Assembly: GCF_001414055.1 (NCBI RefSeq)
Contig: NZ_CP013002.1
Location: forward strand, 3,162,001-3,226,000
Direction: 5' to 3'
From: Caulobacter henricii
GTDB taxonomy: Bacteria; Pseudomonadota; Alphaproteobacteria; Caulobacterales; Caulobacteraceae
Length of the DNA: 64,000 nt
Position numbers and translations under genes: made by a program
Notes under the pieces: model-generated
Told to the model about the DNA's origin: nothing
The model's input: only the letters and a program-made list of their open reading frames with translations
The model's database searches: none
Shown here: in pieces, positions 1 to 15,040 of the stretch
How positions within the stretch are numbered: position 1 is the stretch's first letter
Layout of the letters: every line of letters starts with the position of its first letter

Positions 1-2013
<2,013 letters not shown>

Positions 2014-2075
2014 CTTGGTTCCTTCTGCGGGACTACCCGCGAAAATTCTTGAGACGGAGAGCGGCGATCAAAGGC

Positions 2076-2103
2076 CCCTCCCCGGTCTTCCGACCGGAGA
2101 GGG
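2076..2103. repeat. Hairpin in the rpoB-rpoC spacer
   Basis: An inverted repeat (arms CCCTCCCCGGTC and GACCGGAGAGGG, one mismatch, four-base loop) sits between the rpoB stop and the rpoC start. It has no T-run on the minus strand, so it is not a clear intrinsic terminator. It may be an RNA-processing or stability element, or one of the small palindromic repeats common in this window. Confidence 0.6.
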
Positions 2104-2112
2104 TGCGATGGA

Positions 2113-6183
<4,071 letters not shown>

Positions 6184-6540
6184 GTTTTTCCCTTGGGCGC
6201 GGATCGCCGCGCCAAATGTTTCGAAGGGCCCGTGCGAAGAGACTCCGCGCGAGCGTTCGTTTGTCCTGCGTCCACCCTCGCCGCACCCGCCTGAAACGGG
6301 AGCGCCGGACGCTGGAATTCCCCTGACAGGCGACCGGGACCGGTAGACCTGTCGGGCGCCCCTTCGCGCGGGTCGGAGGGCGGCTGACCGCGCCTCGGGG
6401 CGTAAATTGCGGACACGCGCGTGCGCGTTCCACCGAATGTCTTCGTGAACGCGCGGATATAGGCCAAGCCCGGAGCGATGGGAAGAGGGATTGTTGAGAT
6501 TCTGTCTACGCCCGGTCGAGCCCGGCCAGGGCCGGCCGAC
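6184..6540 (-). promoter_or_regulatory. rpoB upstream region, possible promoter
   Basis: This 357-base stretch has no convincing gene. On the minus strand, CCTATATC at 6463-6456 matches seven of eight positions of the Caulobacter housekeeping minus-10 consensus (GCTANAWC); the minus-35 candidate is weak. That would give rpoBC a leader of roughly 270 bases. The overlapping open frames have no homology signal that I recognise. The promoter call is an inference. Confidence 0.3.
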
Positions 6541-7599
6541 TCATCCGTGCCAAAGCCCGACCGTTCCGCCCGGACCGCCCAGCACACCCGTCTTCCGGTC
6601 CACAAGGCGCACGACATTATAAGGTTGGGCCGTGAGGCGCTCGAATTGGCCTCCGTTCCGGCTGGCCAGGGTTCCCGAAAGGCCCGTGGCCAGCACCGTT
6701 GCCCCGGTCGTCGCGATCGAGGACAGAAAGCCGGGCGGCGCATCGACGGCCTGGAACTGGTCTCCGCCGGGGGGCAGCCACGCCAGATTGACGCCCCTGG
6801 CCGACGGGACCTTGTAGTCCCCACCGCAGACCCAGAGTTCGCCACGCGGCCCGAAGGTCAGGGCGAAGGCCCCCTGGGTCGGCCCCTTGGCGGGGATCGG
6901 CGTCTCAAAGACCTGGAACCGCCGCAGATGGCCGTCGCGCGACAGAAAGACCCGCCCCCAACCGGCCCCGCCGGTACAGAAGGCCAGCTGCCCCTTGGGT
7001 CCGATTGCCAGACAGCCGTTGCTGGCCGCAAAAGCCGCCTCGCCGGCGGCAGGGGCCGGGATCAGCCCCCGTGGCGCGCGAGCCCAGTTGACCCCGCCGT
7101 CGCGGGTGATCAGCAGGGTAAAGCCTTCGTCGGTCGGATCGCCAAGGATGTAGCCGGTGCGGCCGTCCGGGGTGAAGACCAGGGCATCCCAGAAACCGGC
7201 GGGATCGGAATTGGTCATTTCCGCCGCCCAGATCCGCCCACCGTCCCGGGTCCGCCAGAGCTGCGAAGCCGTTCCAGGACCGGCACTCATCGCCAGCACG
7301 TGATCGCGGTCAAAGGCGTGCAGTCCCCGGAAATCCAGCCCCTCGGCCCCGCCGGGACGCACGACCGTCAGGCTGCGGCCCCGACCACCGTGATAGAGCA
7401 CCCCGTTCGACCCGCTGGCCCAGTAGCCGTGCCGGACGATCGACAGGCCACGCAACTGACTGACCGCGCCGGGTTCGAGCATCTCGATATGGCCGGCGGT
7501 TCGCACTGCGGCCTTCGCCGGGCTGGTCAGGGCCGGAGCCACCAGGGCCGCTGCCGATCCCGTCAGGGCGGCACGGCGGGTCAGGTCAGACAGAATCAT
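6541..7599 (-). CDS. Tat-exported Ycf48-like beta-propeller protein
   Basis: A 352-residue protein with an N-terminal twin-arginine type signal (TRRAALTGSAAALVAPAL, residues 6-23), so probably exported folded. The body has several Asp-box-like turns (WRTRDGGRIW, LITRDGGVNW, FLSRDGHLR), typical of BNR/Ycf48-like propellers related to photosystem II assembly factor HCF136. In non-photosynthetic bacteria such proteins are usually annotated only as oxidoreductase-like or propeller proteins, and the substrate is unknown. The ATG at 7599 was chosen because it places the signal peptide at the N-terminus; the longer frame to 8019 overlaps the neighbouring gene. It sits between rplL and rpoB. Confidence 0.75.
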   Translation of the reverse strand: MILSDLTRRAALTGSAAALVAPALTSPAKAAVRTAGHIEMLEPGAVSQLRGLSIVRHGYWASGSNGVLYHGGRGRSLTVVRPGGAEGLDFRGLHAFDRDHVLAMSAGPGTASQLWRTRDGGRIWAAEMTNSDPAGFWDALVFTPDGRTGYILGDPTDEGFTLLITRDGGVNWARAPRGLIPAPAAGEAAFAASNGCLAIGPKGQLAFCTGGAGWGRVFLSRDGHLRRFQVFETPIPAKGPTQGAFALTFGPRGELWVCGGDYKVPSARGVNLAWLPPGGDQFQAVDAPPGFLSSIATTGATVLATGLSGTLASRNGGQFERLTAQPYNVVRLVDRKTGVLGGPGGTVGLWHG

Positions 7600-7655
7600 G
7601 GCTCGGCTCCCTTGGCCCAGGATCCTAGACCCAATCGGACCCGCCGCGCTGCAGC

Positions 7656-8336
7656 CTAGGCCTTGAGCAGCACCAGGAGCGCTTCGGCCGCCGGCCGCGA
7701 CGAGGCCGGGTTCTGGCCGGTGACGAGATGGCCGTCGGTCTGGACGAACGGGCCCCAGTCCGGCCCCTTGGCATAGATCCCGCCCCTGGCCTGCAGCATG
7801 TCCTCGACCAGGAATGGCACGACCTTGGTCAGGCCGACGGCCTCTTCCTCGGAATTGGTGAAGCCGGTCACCGCCTTGCCCGAGACGAGGGGCTCGCCGT
7901 CCGGCCGCCGGACATCGCGCAGGACGCCGGGGGCATGGCAGACTGCGGCCACGGGCTTGCCTGCGGCCGTGAAGGCCTCGAGCAGGGCGATCGAGTGCGG
8001 GTCGGAAGCCAGGTCCCATAGCGGGCCATGGCCACCCGGATAGAACACCGCGTCGAAGTCGTCCGCCTTCACCCCGGCCAGGGTCACGGTGTGAGCCAGG
8101 GCCTTCTGGGCCTCCGGATCGGCCTTGAAGCGGCGCGTGTCGTCGGTTTGGGCGTCGGCGTCATCGCTCTTGGGATCCAGCGGCGGCTGACCGCCGGCGG
8201 GCGAGGCCAGGACCAGGGTCGCCCCGGCGTCTTTCAGCGCATAGTAGGGCGCGGCGAATTCCTCCAGCCAGAACCCAGTCTTGTGACCCGTGTCACCAAG
8301 ACGATCGTGCGAGGTCAGAACCAGCAGAATGTGCAT
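7656..8336 (-). CDS. DJ-1/PfpI-family type 1 glutamine amidotransferase-like protein
   Basis: A 226-residue protein of the DJ-1/PfpI superfamily, Hsp31/HchA-like subgroup. It starts MHILLVLTSHDRLGDTG and contains the nucleophile elbow AAVCHAPGVL with the catalytic cysteine, and the acidic-residue segment FYPGGHGPLWDL. Relatives act as glyoxalase III, deglycase-like stress proteins or chaperones. The ATG at 8336 matches the family N-terminus; the upstream extension to 8387 is probably not translated. It is placed between the rplL terminator and the propeller gene, with 56 bases separating it from the latter, so those two may form a small operon inserted in the ribosomal/RNA polymerase cluster. 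Confidence 0.88.
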   Translation of the reverse strand: MHILLVLTSHDRLGDTGHKTGFWLEEFAAPYYALKDAGATLVLASPAGGQPPLDPKSDDADAQTDDTRRFKADPEAQKALAHTVTLAGVKADDFDAVFYPGGHGPLWDLASDPHSIALLEAFTAAGKPVAAVCHAPGVLRDVRRPDGEPLVSGKAVTGFTNSEEEAVGLTKVVPFLVEDMLQARGGIYAKGPDWGPFVQTDGHLVTGQNPASSRPAAEALLVLLKA

Positions 8337-8462
8337 GGGAAGCTCGCGTTTGCGGGAAGGAACAGGTGTCGTGACGGCGCAAGCCACCCGTCCCAGGGAT
8401 CCATGCGTCCACCATCACCGCTGCCATAACGGGAAGGATGGCCGTAGGTTCATCCGAGCACC

Positions 8463-8498
8463 AAAGAAAACGGCCCCGGAGGTTTCCCTCCGGGGCCG
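8463..8498 (-). terminator. Intrinsic terminator after rplL
   Basis: On the minus strand an 11-base-pair GC stem (GGCCCCGGAGG / CCTCCGGGGCC) with a GAAA loop is followed by a TTTTCTTT tract. It lies 64 bases downstream of the rplL stop. It separates the ribosomal genes from rpoB, which in most bacteria are joined by read-through. Confidence 0.9.
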
Positions 8499-8561
8499 CT
8501 CTTCAGGTCGTGATCCCCAACCGAAGTTGGGAAACTCCATTCGCCGAAGCGAGTGGAATTC

Positions 8562-8939
8562 TTACTTCACGGTGACCTTGGCGCCGGCTTCGGTCAGCTT
8601 CTTGGCGACTTCGTCGGCCTGGGCCTTGGAGACGTTTTCGACGACGTTCTGCGGAGCGCCTTCGACCAGGTCCTTGGCTTCCTTCAGGCCGAGGTCCGGA
8701 CGGACGCCGCGGACTTCCTTGATCACGTTGATCTTCTTGTCGCCACCGTCCGTCAGGACGACGGTGAATTCGGTTTGCTCTTCAGCAGCTTCAACCGGAG
8801 CGGCCGGGCCGGCAGCGGCGACGGCGACCGGAGCAGCGGCCGAAACGCCCCACTTTTCTTCCAGCATCTTCGACAGGTCAGCGGCTTCGAGCACCGACAG
8901 GGTGGACAGTTCTTCAACCAGCTTTTCGAGCTTGGACAT
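8562..8939 (-). CDS. rplL: 50S ribosomal protein L7/L12
   Basis: 125-residue stalk protein L7/L12, which recruits translation GTPases. It has the N-terminal dimerisation helix ([20 protein letters not shown]), an Ala/Pro-rich hinge (about residues 32-52), and the conserved C-terminal domain with KINVIKEVR and [11 protein letters not shown]. The ATG at 8939 is chosen; a TTG two codons earlier is also in frame. It follows rplJ by 45 bases and ends before a strong terminator. Confidence 0.97.
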   Translation of the reverse strand: MSKLEKLVEELSTLSVLEAADLSKMLEEKWGVSAAAPVAVAAAGPAAPVEAAEEQTEFTVVLTDGGDKKINVIKEVRGVRPDLGLKEAKDLVEGAPQNVVENVSKAQADEVAKKLTEAGAKVTVK

Positions 8940-8984
8940 GTTCAATTTCCTAAAACGAATGAGGGATGTACGCGGAGATGACCG

Positions 8985-9503
8985 TTAGGCGGCGTCTTTG
9001 GTCGCATAGGCGTTGAAGACGCGAGCAAGTTGGCCAGCCGGGGCCTGCAGGACGCCAGCGATCTTGGTCGCCGGAGCCTGGATGAGGCCGATAAGCTTGC
9101 CACGGATCTGATCCAGCGACGGCAGCGTGGCGAGCGCCCGCACCGCAGCTTCGTCCAGAACCGTCGTCTGACCCAGGATGCCACCGACGAGCTTGAGCTT
9201 GTCGTTTTCCTTGGCGTACTGGGCGACGATCTTGGCGGCGGAAACAGGATCCTTGCCATAGGCGATGGCGACCGGGCCGGTGAACAGGGCGTCGCCCGCT
9301 TCACCGATCGAGCCACCGAGGGCCTTCTGGACCAGGGTGTTCTTCACCACCTGGAACGTGGCCTCTTCCTTGCGGAGGCGGCTACGCAGTTCAGTCATTT
9401 CCGCAACGGTCATGCCCATGTAGTGGGTCACGACGACAGCGCCGGCGTCGGCGAACACGCTTTTCAGCGCCTCGATCGACTCCTGCTTTTGAGCGCGGTC
9501 CAT
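8985..9503 (-). CDS. rplJ: 50S ribosomal protein L10
   Basis: 172-residue base of the ribosomal stalk. It starts MDRAQKQESIEALKSVF and contains the RNA-binding N-terminal domain (VVVTHYMGMTVAEM, TLVQKAL) followed by the C-terminal helix that binds L7/L12 dimers. It is co-transcribed with rplL. In most bacteria rplA lies immediately upstream; here a 2.6-kb block of unrelated genes separates them. Confidence 0.97.
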   Translation of the reverse strand: MDRAQKQESIEALKSVFADAGAVVVTHYMGMTVAEMTELRSRLRKEEATFQVVKNTLVQKALGGSIGEAGDALFTGPVAIAYGKDPVSAAKIVAQYAKENDKLKLVGGILGQTTVLDEAAVRALATLPSLDQIRGKLIGLIQAPATKIAGVLQAPAGQLARVFNAYATKDAA

Positions 9504-9861
9504 TGCGGTCTCCTACTCAATTACAGCGGCCGGACCATTCCGGCAGCCAAATGCCACAAACATGAGGGATCGCTCCCGCACGCGAGTTGCATCAGCCTGT
9601 TCCAAGGAAAGTCAGCCGCGCGTCCCATCCGTTTTCAGGAGGAAATAGCGTGGTCTTGTCCATCCCTGTCTCCCGACGGCGAGGAAGGGCTCTTCCTCAT
9701 TTACGGCGTTGGTGACCCCACGCCCCGCTGTTCACAAACAGGTCTCCTCCGGGTGAACCCGATGGAGAAGGCGCGGCGTATAGACGGTTTGGGCGGCAAG
9801 ATCAACCGGGGGCGACAGGAACCGCCCAACGCAGGCCAAAGGCCGCGTCGGGCGGTGTCGG
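9504..9861 (-). promoter_or_regulatory. rplJ upstream leader region
   Basis: This 358-base gap precedes rplJ and holds no convincing gene. L10-L12 operons usually carry a leader RNA bound by L10 for autogenous control, and a promoter is needed here because rplA is far upstream behind its own terminator. A hairpin is visible at 9681-9698 (GAGGAAG / CTTCCTC). I cannot match the canonical L10-binding fold by eye, so the leader call rests mainly on position. Confidence 0.35.
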
Positions 9862-10632
9862 TCAGGCGGCGGTCAGCGCGCCATCGACGGTGTAGAAGCC
9901 GCCGTTGCAGTAGGTCGCGTCGTCGGAGGCCAGGAAGGCCACCAGGCCCGCGACCTCCTCGGGCGTGCCATAGCGCTTGGCCGGCACGGCGTTGCTGATC
10001 AGGTCATGGGAAAGCTTGGGGTCGCCCGACTGGCCGGTGTTGATCGACTGCATCATCCGGCTCTCGATCGGCCCGGGATTGACGCAGTTGACCCGCACGC
10101 CCTTGGCCGCAGCCTCGATCGCCGCAACGCGCGTGATCCCTACGACGGCATGTTTCGAAGTGCAGTAGCCGGCCATGCCCGTCGCGCCGGTCAGTCCGGC
10201 GACGCTGGAGGTGTTGATAATGCTGCCCGCGCCTTGGGCGTACATCACCGGCAGGACATGTTTCAGGCCCAGGAAAACCCCGGCCACATTGACGCCCAGC
10301 ACCTGCATGAACGCCTCCAGCGGATAGGATTCTATCGGCTGAACTGGACCTTCGATGCCGGCATTGTTGAAGAAGATGTCGATCCGCCCGCACTCGGCTT
10401 TGGCCTTTTCGACATAGGCCTTGACCGAAGGCTCGTCGGTGACGTCGGCCTCGGCCGTGACCAGCCTGGTATCCTTGGGCAGGGCGGCCTTCAGTTTGGA
10501 CCAGTCGGTTCCGGGGATATCGACAGCGACGATGGTCGCACCGCGCTCGGCCATCAGCCTGGAGGTCGCCATGCCGATCGCCCCGGCCGCGCCCGTGATG
10601 ACGGCGACCTTGCCCTCGAGAACTCGTGTCAT
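9862..10632 (-). CDS. SDR-family NAD(P)-dependent oxidoreductase
   Basis: 256-residue classical short-chain dehydrogenase/reductase. The cofactor motif TGAAGAIG lies at residues 14-21, NNAG follows the central strand, and the catalytic residues are the Ser of NTSSVAG and the YCTSK tetrad motif. The protein ends with the usual dinucleotide-fold tail NGGFYTVDGALTAA. The substrate cannot be told from sequence. It lies alone between rplJ and a DUF4287 gene, with 112 bases upstream. Confidence 0.9.
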   Translation of the reverse strand: MTRVLEGKVAVITGAAGAIGMATSRLMAERGATIVAVDIPGTDWSKLKAALPKDTRLVTAEADVTDEPSVKAYVEKAKAECGRIDIFFNNAGIEGPVQPIESYPLEAFMQVLGVNVAGVFLGLKHVLPVMYAQGAGSIINTSSVAGLTGATGMAGYCTSKHAVVGITRVAAIEAAAKGVRVNCVNPGPIESRMMQSINTGQSGDPKLSHDLISNAVPAKRYGTPEEVAGLVAFLASDDATYCNGGFYTVDGALTAA

Positions 10633-10744
10633 GGACCATTTCCTCGTTGTGGCGGGAAGCCCGCCGACACCCTAAACCTTGACGGTCCTCGGTTCGTTGC
10701 ATGACAACAGGAACGGAGTTCCGGCCGATACCGGGGCGAGCGCC

Positions 10745-10960
10745 CTACTTCAGACCGTCCTGCGCCAGTGTAAAGGCCACCACCGCATTGGCGTGGCCAT
10801 GGCCCATGCCGTGTTCGGTCTTGAGCAGGGCCACCAGCTCCATGTGTTTGGCCGGATAGGCCACGCGGACCAGGGCCTGCCAGTCGGCGATCGGCCGGCC
10901 ATAGGTCTTTTCGATCGACGGGAAATAGGACGCCGGGCCCTTCACCTTCTCATCCGCCAT
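10745..10960 (-). CDS. DUF4287 domain-containing protein
   Basis: A 71-residue protein matching the small DUF4287 family, recognised from the GPASYFPSIEKTYGRP and AYPAKHMELVALLKTEHGMGHGHANA segments. The function is unknown; relatives occur alone or fused to DUF5655. No signal peptide or membrane segment is visible. The start codon overlaps the end of the upstream flavoprotein gene by 11 bases, so the two are probably translationally coupled. Confidence 0.85.
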   Translation of the reverse strand: MADEKVKGPASYFPSIEKTYGRPIADWQALVRVAYPAKHMELVALLKTEHGMGHGHANAVVAFTLAQDGLK

Positions 10961-12185
10961 GTCGTTCCTCCTGCTGCAGTTTCGCCAGGACCTGGCGGGC
11001 CGCCGCCACGCCGGTGGCGAAACAGGCCTGTAGCAGATAGCCGCCGGTCGGCGCTTCCCAGTCCAGCATCTCGCCGGCGACGAAGATATCCGGAGCGGCC
11101 TTCAACGCTAGCCCGTCAAGCGAATCCAGCGTCAGGCCGCCGGCCGAGGAGATCGCCCGGTCCAGCGGCTGCACCCCGGTTAGACGGATCGGCGCGGCCT
11201 TGATCGCGGCCGCCAGAGCGGCCGGTTCGACCGGCAGGTCCAGGCCATGGGCCTCGCGCAGCAGGTTGACCTCGACCGGCGACAGGTTGGCGGCCTTGCG
11301 CAGGAAGTTGGCCACAGACTGGCCGCCGCGGGGCCGGTTGAGGCGCGCGGTCAGGGTCTCGACCGGCATGTCCGGTCGCAGGTCGATCTCGAGGATCGCC
11401 GCTCCCTCGCGTCCGATGGCCTCGCGCGGGGCCGCGCCGAGGGCATAGATCGCTCCGCCCTCCAGACCATAGGCGGCGACCATGGCGTCGCCCCGCGCCG
11501 TGACCTCGCCCAGCCGCACGGCGATGTTTTTCAGCGGCTCGCCGGCGAAGCGCTCGCGGAACACAGCGCTCCAGGTCACGTCGAAGCCGCTGTTGGCGGC
11601 GGCGAACGGGGTCACTGCCGCGCCACGCGCTGCGAGAAGCGGGGCCCACGCTCCGTCCGAGCCCAGTCGGGCCCAGCTGGCACCGCCCAGGGCCAGGATC
11701 GTGGCGCGCGGCCGCACGGCCTGGAGCCCCTCGGGTGTCTGGATCGCCAGGGCACCGTCATCGGCCCAGCCCTGCCACTCAGCCCGGAGGCGCAGTGCAA
11801 CGCTCTGCCCTTCCAGACGGGCCAGCCAGGCCCGCAACAGGGGCGAGGCCTTCAGCGCCGTGGGAAAGACCCGGCCGCTGGAGCCGATGAAGGTCTCCTG
11901 CCCCAGCCCCTGCGCCCAGGCGACCAGATCGGCCGGGGTGAAGGCCTCCAGCATCGGCCGCAGGGTCGCACTGGCCGCGCCATAGCGCTGGGCGAACCGC
12001 GCGAAGTCTTCGGAATGGGTGAGGTTCAGCCCCCCACGCCCGGCCATCAGGAACTTGCGCCCGAAGGTCGGCATCTTCTCGAACACGGTCACCGACCGTC
12101 CGGCGGCACTCAGCGTCTCCGCCGCCATCAGCCCGGCCGGCCCGCCGCCGATAACGGCGACATCTAAAAATGGATCAGCCGTCAC
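10950..12185 (-). CDS. HI0933/BaiN-like flavoprotein (TIGR03862 type)
   Basis: 411-residue FAD-dependent oxidoreductase. The N-terminus VAVIGGGPAGLMAAETL is the dinucleotide-binding fold, followed by FGRKFLMAGRGGLNLTHSE, which is typical of the HI0933-like family. The C-terminal FVAGEMLDWEAPTGGYLLQACFATG completes the FAD site. The physiological reaction is unknown for this subgroup. Translation starts at a GTG that overlaps the stop of the upstream antitoxin gene in a GTGA arrangement. The downstream DUF4287 gene overlaps by 11 bases. The three form a tight minus-strand operon between rplA and rplJ. Confidence 0.88.
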   Translation of the reverse strand: MTADPFLDVAVIGGGPAGLMAAETLSAAGRSVTVFEKMPTFGRKFLMAGRGGLNLTHSEDFARFAQRYGAASATLRPMLEAFTPADLVAWAQGLGQETFIGSSGRVFPTALKASPLLRAWLARLEGQSVALRLRAEWQGWADDGALAIQTPEGLQAVRPRATILALGGASWARLGSDGAWAPLLAARGAAVTPFAAANSGFDVTWSAVFRERFAGEPLKNIAVRLGEVTARGDAMVAAYGLEGGAIYALGAAPREAIGREGAAILEIDLRPDMPVETLTARLNRPRGGQSVANFLRKAANLSPVEVNLLREAHGLDLPVEPAALAAAIKAAPIRLTGVQPLDRAISSAGGLTLDSLDGLALKAAPDIFVAGEMLDWEAPTGGYLLQACFATGVAAARQVLAKLQQEERHGG

Positions 12186-12358
12186 GCGGGCTTTTCACCC
12201 GGCCACTCTGCCGCGTCAGCCGACAACCGCTCGGCGGCTTTAAGCGCCAGCGCTTCCTTGACCGCGATTTTCACGGCCTGGCTCAAGGTAGAGCCACGCT
12301 CCTGGGCGAAGTGTCTCACCAAGGCGCATACCTCTGGATTAGCGACATGCAGCACCAT
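12182..12358 (-). CDS. VapB-type (PSK/Rv0623-like) antitoxin without a toxin partner
   Basis: A 58-residue protein, MVLHVANPEVCALVRHFAQE followed by GSTLSQAVKIAVKEAL. It matches the short VapB antitoxins of the Rv0623-like (PSK transcription factor) family, in which such a ribbon-helix-helix head binds the operator and the tail neutralises a PIN-domain VapC. The normal partner would start at or just after the stop codon. Here the overlapping downstream gene is a flavoprotein, and no PIN-domain frame is visible nearby. It may be a solitary regulator, a remnant, or an antitoxin acting on a distant toxin. Confidence 0.75.
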   Translation of the reverse strand: MVLHVANPEVCALVRHFAQERGSTLSQAVKIAVKEALALKAAERLSADAAEWPGEKPA

Positions 12359-12429
12359 GGATGATCACCTCGACGAGCAATGCAGGCGAAAGCCATATCA
12401 TCCGACAGTCCCTCGCCAAAGGCCGCCCC

Positions 12430-12467
12430 AAACGCAAAACGGGCGCTGGATCGCTCCAGCGCCCGTT
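12430..12467 (-). terminator. Intrinsic terminator after rplA
   Basis: On the minus strand the stem AACGGGCGCTGGA / TCCAGCGCCCGTT with a GCGA loop is followed by TTGCGTTTGG. It starts 24 bases after the rplA stop and closes the rplK-rplA unit. Confidence 0.85.
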
Positions 12468-12491
12468 CCGATAGTCAAAAGCTCAAGAGGC

Positions 12492-13178
12492 TTAGGCGAC
12501 CGACGAGGTGTCGACCTTGAAGCCCGGGCCCATGGTCGAGGACATCGCGATGCGGCGGATATAGATGCCCTTCGCGCCCGTCGGCTTGGAACGGTTCAGA
12601 GCTTCGATCAGCGCCTTGACGTTGATCAGCAGGGCTTCGTCCGAGAACGACACCTTGCCGATACCGGCGTGAATGATACCGGCCTTTTCAACGCGGAACT
12701 CGATGGCGCCGCCCTTGGCGTCCTTCACGGCCTGACCGACGTTCGGGGTCACGGTGCCGACCTTCGGGTTCGGCATCAGGCCGCGCGGGCCGAGCACCTT
12801 ACCGAGACGACCGACGAGAGCCATCATGTCCGGGGTCGCGATGACGCGATCGAAGTCCATGAAGCCGCCGGCGATCTTTTCGTAGAGGTCTTCAGCACCG
12901 ACGTGCTCGGCGCCCGCCGCGGTCGCTTCAGCGGCCTTGGCGTCCTTGGCGAAGACGGCGACGCGAACGTCACGGCCGGTGCCCGACGGCAGATTGACGA
13001 CGCCACGGACCTGCTGGTCGGCGTGGCGCGGGTCAACGCCGAGATTGACCGAGATTTCGACGGATTCGTCGAACTTGGCCTTGGCATTGGCCTTCACCAG
13101 GGCGATGGCGGCGGCGGCGGTGTGGGTGGCGTCACGATCGCCGGTCCACGCCTGGATGCGCTTTGCTTGCTTAGCCAT
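12492..13178 (-). CDS. rplA: 50S ribosomal protein L1
   Basis: 228-residue L1, which forms the mobile stalk near the ribosomal E site and binds its own mRNA. Conserved segments include [27 protein letters not shown] and the C-terminal [10 protein letters not shown]. The ATG at 13178 lies four bases after the rplK stop, so the two are co-translated. A terminator follows. Standard length and no oddities in the protein itself. Confidence 0.98.
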   Translation of the reverse strand: MAKQAKRIQAWTGDRDATHTAAAAIALVKANAKAKFDESVEISVNLGVDPRHADQQVRGVVNLPSGTGRDVRVAVFAKDAKAAEATAAGAEHVGAEDLYEKIAGGFMDFDRVIATPDMMALVGRLGKVLGPRGLMPNPKVGTVTPNVGQAVKDAKGGAIEFRVEKAGIIHAGIGKVSFSDEALLINVKALIEALNRSKPTGAKGIYIRRIAMSSTMGPGFKVDTSSVA

Positions 13179-13182
13179 GATC

Positions 13183-13614
13183 TTAGGCCTCCACGATCTT
13201 CAGGCCCATGGCCTTGGCGGAGCCTTCGATGATCTTGGCCGCAGCCTCGATGTCGTTGGCGTTCAGGTCCTTCATCTTCTTTTCGGCGATCTCGCGCAGC
13301 TGGGTGCGGGTCACTTCACCGACGGTCTCGCGACCGGTCAGCTTGGCGCCGGACTTCAGGCCGGTGATCTGCTTCAGATAGTGGGTCGCCGGGGGCGTCT
13401 TGGTGACGAAGGTGAACGACTTGTCTTGGTACACGGTGATCACGGTCGGCAGGGGGGTGCCCTTTTCGACGTTCTCGGTGCGCGCGTTGAACTCCTTACA
13501 GAAGCCCATGATGTTGACGCCGCGCTGGCCCAGTGCGGGGCCGATGGGGGGCGAAGGCGTGGCAGAGCCGGCCTTCACCTGGAGCTTGATATAGCCCAGG
13601 ATCTTTTTAGCCAT
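13183..13614 (-). CDS. rplK: 50S ribosomal protein L11
   Basis: 143-residue L11 of the GTPase-associated centre. It starts [20 protein letters not shown] and contains the [22 protein letters not shown] segment (here split by normal family variation) and the C-terminal rRNA-binding domain with [10 protein letters not shown]. It is upstream of rplA by four bases. nusG, its usual upstream neighbour, is 5.3 kb away behind a terminator, so rplK must have its own promoter in the 200 bases before it. Confidence 0.97.
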   Translation of the reverse strand: MAKKILGYIKLQVKAGSATPSPPIGPALGQRGVNIMGFCKEFNARTENVEKGTPLPTVITVYQDKSFTFVTKTPPATHYLKQITGLKSGAKLTGRETVGEVTRTQLREIAEKKMKDLNANDIEAAAKIIEGSAKAMGLKIVEA

Positions 13615-13814
13615 TGTATCCTCTCAAGAAAGTCGAGCTAACGACCTTCAGTGGTTGGCCGTGGTGCGGGCTTGGCGTCCCTTCCACGGATTTGAACCTG
13701 CCGGTAACGGCAAGCACGCCCCGGGACGGCGTCCAGGAGCGAGGCGCGGCGTTTAGCAGGCGGAGCCGGAGGAGTCCAGCGCAGGGGGCGACTGCGCCCT
13801 CGGCAAGACTGCGG

Positions 13815-14885
13815 CTATGGCCTCGTACGATCGGACAGGATCGCCGAGATCTGTGCGACGGCGTGATCGATGGAACCGCAGTCCAGGCGATCGAGCGCGA
13901 TGGTCGCTAGGGTCGCCTGTCCGGATTTTCGCCGCTCGCGCGCATAGGCTCGGTCATAGTGGGCGGCCATCAGGGCGTCGGCCAGGTCCACAAACTGGCC
14001 CTGCTCGACCATGTCCTGCCAGGCGCTCAGTCGCCTCAGGCTCTGGTGGATCGGCAAGCGTTCCAGGATGGCCAATAAGGCCTCGCGCTGCGAGGTGATG
14101 TCGCCATAGGTCTCGACAAGATAGCGAGCCCGCTCCGGTCGGGGCACCGTGACCTCGAGGCGCGGTGCCCCGGTCATGGCGGTCCAGAGCACGGGCGGCA
14201 GAACCCGGTTGCCGATCTTGCTCGACTCCGCTTCGACGACAATCGGCAGGGTCGGGTCAAACGCGTCCAGGGCCGCGACCAGCCGGCTTTCAAACAGCTT
14301 CTGGTCCGGCTGGTCCTGACCGGCCAGGGCACCGAACAATGAACCCCGATGGTGGGCCAGGGCTTCCAGATCGAGGGTCTGAACGCCGCGGCTTGCCAGG
14401 CCCTGCAGGATGGCCGTCTTGCCCGTGCCGGTGTCCCCGTCAAGCAGGACAAGGTCCAGATCGCAGCGTCCTTCATAGAGCCTGGCCTGCACCCAGCGAC
14501 GATAGGTCCTGTAGCCGCCGTCGAGCACCGTCGTGGTCCAGCCGATGCGGGACAGGATCGTCGCCATGGACTGGGATCTCTGCCCGCCGCGCCAGCAGTA
14601 GATCAGGGGCCTGAAGCCCTCCGGCCGGTCGGCGAGACTGGACTCCAGATGACCGGCAATGTTCCGCGCCACATGGGCCGCGCCGATCCGGTTGGCGCGA
14701 AGACGCGAGTCCTGGACATAGATCGTCCCCACCTCGGCGCGCTGTTGATCATCCAGCACCGGCAGATTGACGGCCCCGGGCAGGTGATCGAGCGCAAACT
14801 CGCCGGGACTTCGGACATCGATGATCTGGTCAAAGGCCGCGAGCGAGAGCGGATCGGCCGAGGTGGCAACCTGAACGGGCTTCAT
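13815..14885 (-). CDS. selU: tRNA 2-selenouridine synthase
   Basis: 356-residue enzyme (also called MnmH or YbbB) that replaces sulfur by selenium in 2-thiouridine at tRNA wobble position 34, using selenophosphate. It has an N-terminal rhodanese domain (IIDVRSPGEFALDHLPGA) with the catalytic cysteine in CWRGGQRS at residue 97, the same position as in the E. coli enzyme. A P-loop domain follows (LLDGDTGTGKTAIL). The ATG at 14885 gives the family N-terminus; the longer frame to 15149 has no support. It is divergent from selD across 155 bases, which makes the pathway link strong. Confidence 0.95.
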   Translation of the reverse strand: MKPVQVATSADPLSLAAFDQIIDVRSPGEFALDHLPGAVNLPVLDDQQRAEVGTIYVQDSRLRANRIGAAHVARNIAGHLESSLADRPEGFRPLIYCWRGGQRSQSMATILSRIGWTTTVLDGGYRTYRRWVQARLYEGRCDLDLVLLDGDTGTGKTAILQGLASRGVQTLDLEALAHHRGSLFGALAGQDQPDQKLFESRLVAALDAFDPTLPIVVEAESSKIGNRVLPPVLWTAMTGAPRLEVTVPRPERARYLVETYGDITSQREALLAILERLPIHQSLRRLSAWQDMVEQGQFVDLADALMAAHYDRAYARERRKSGQATLATIALDRLDCGSIDHAVAQISAILSDRTRP

Positions 14886-15040
14886 GGCAGGCCTATTGTC
14901 CGTTCGGGGTCTTGCGACAAGCTTCAACGTCTCGCCACCAAGGCTTTTCAGCGGGCGACTATGCGCGACCCGCCGGAGAATCGTAAGATCCAGGCGACAG
15001 GACGCGCCCAACCCGTGTGGCGAAAGTTCAGGAGCCACCG

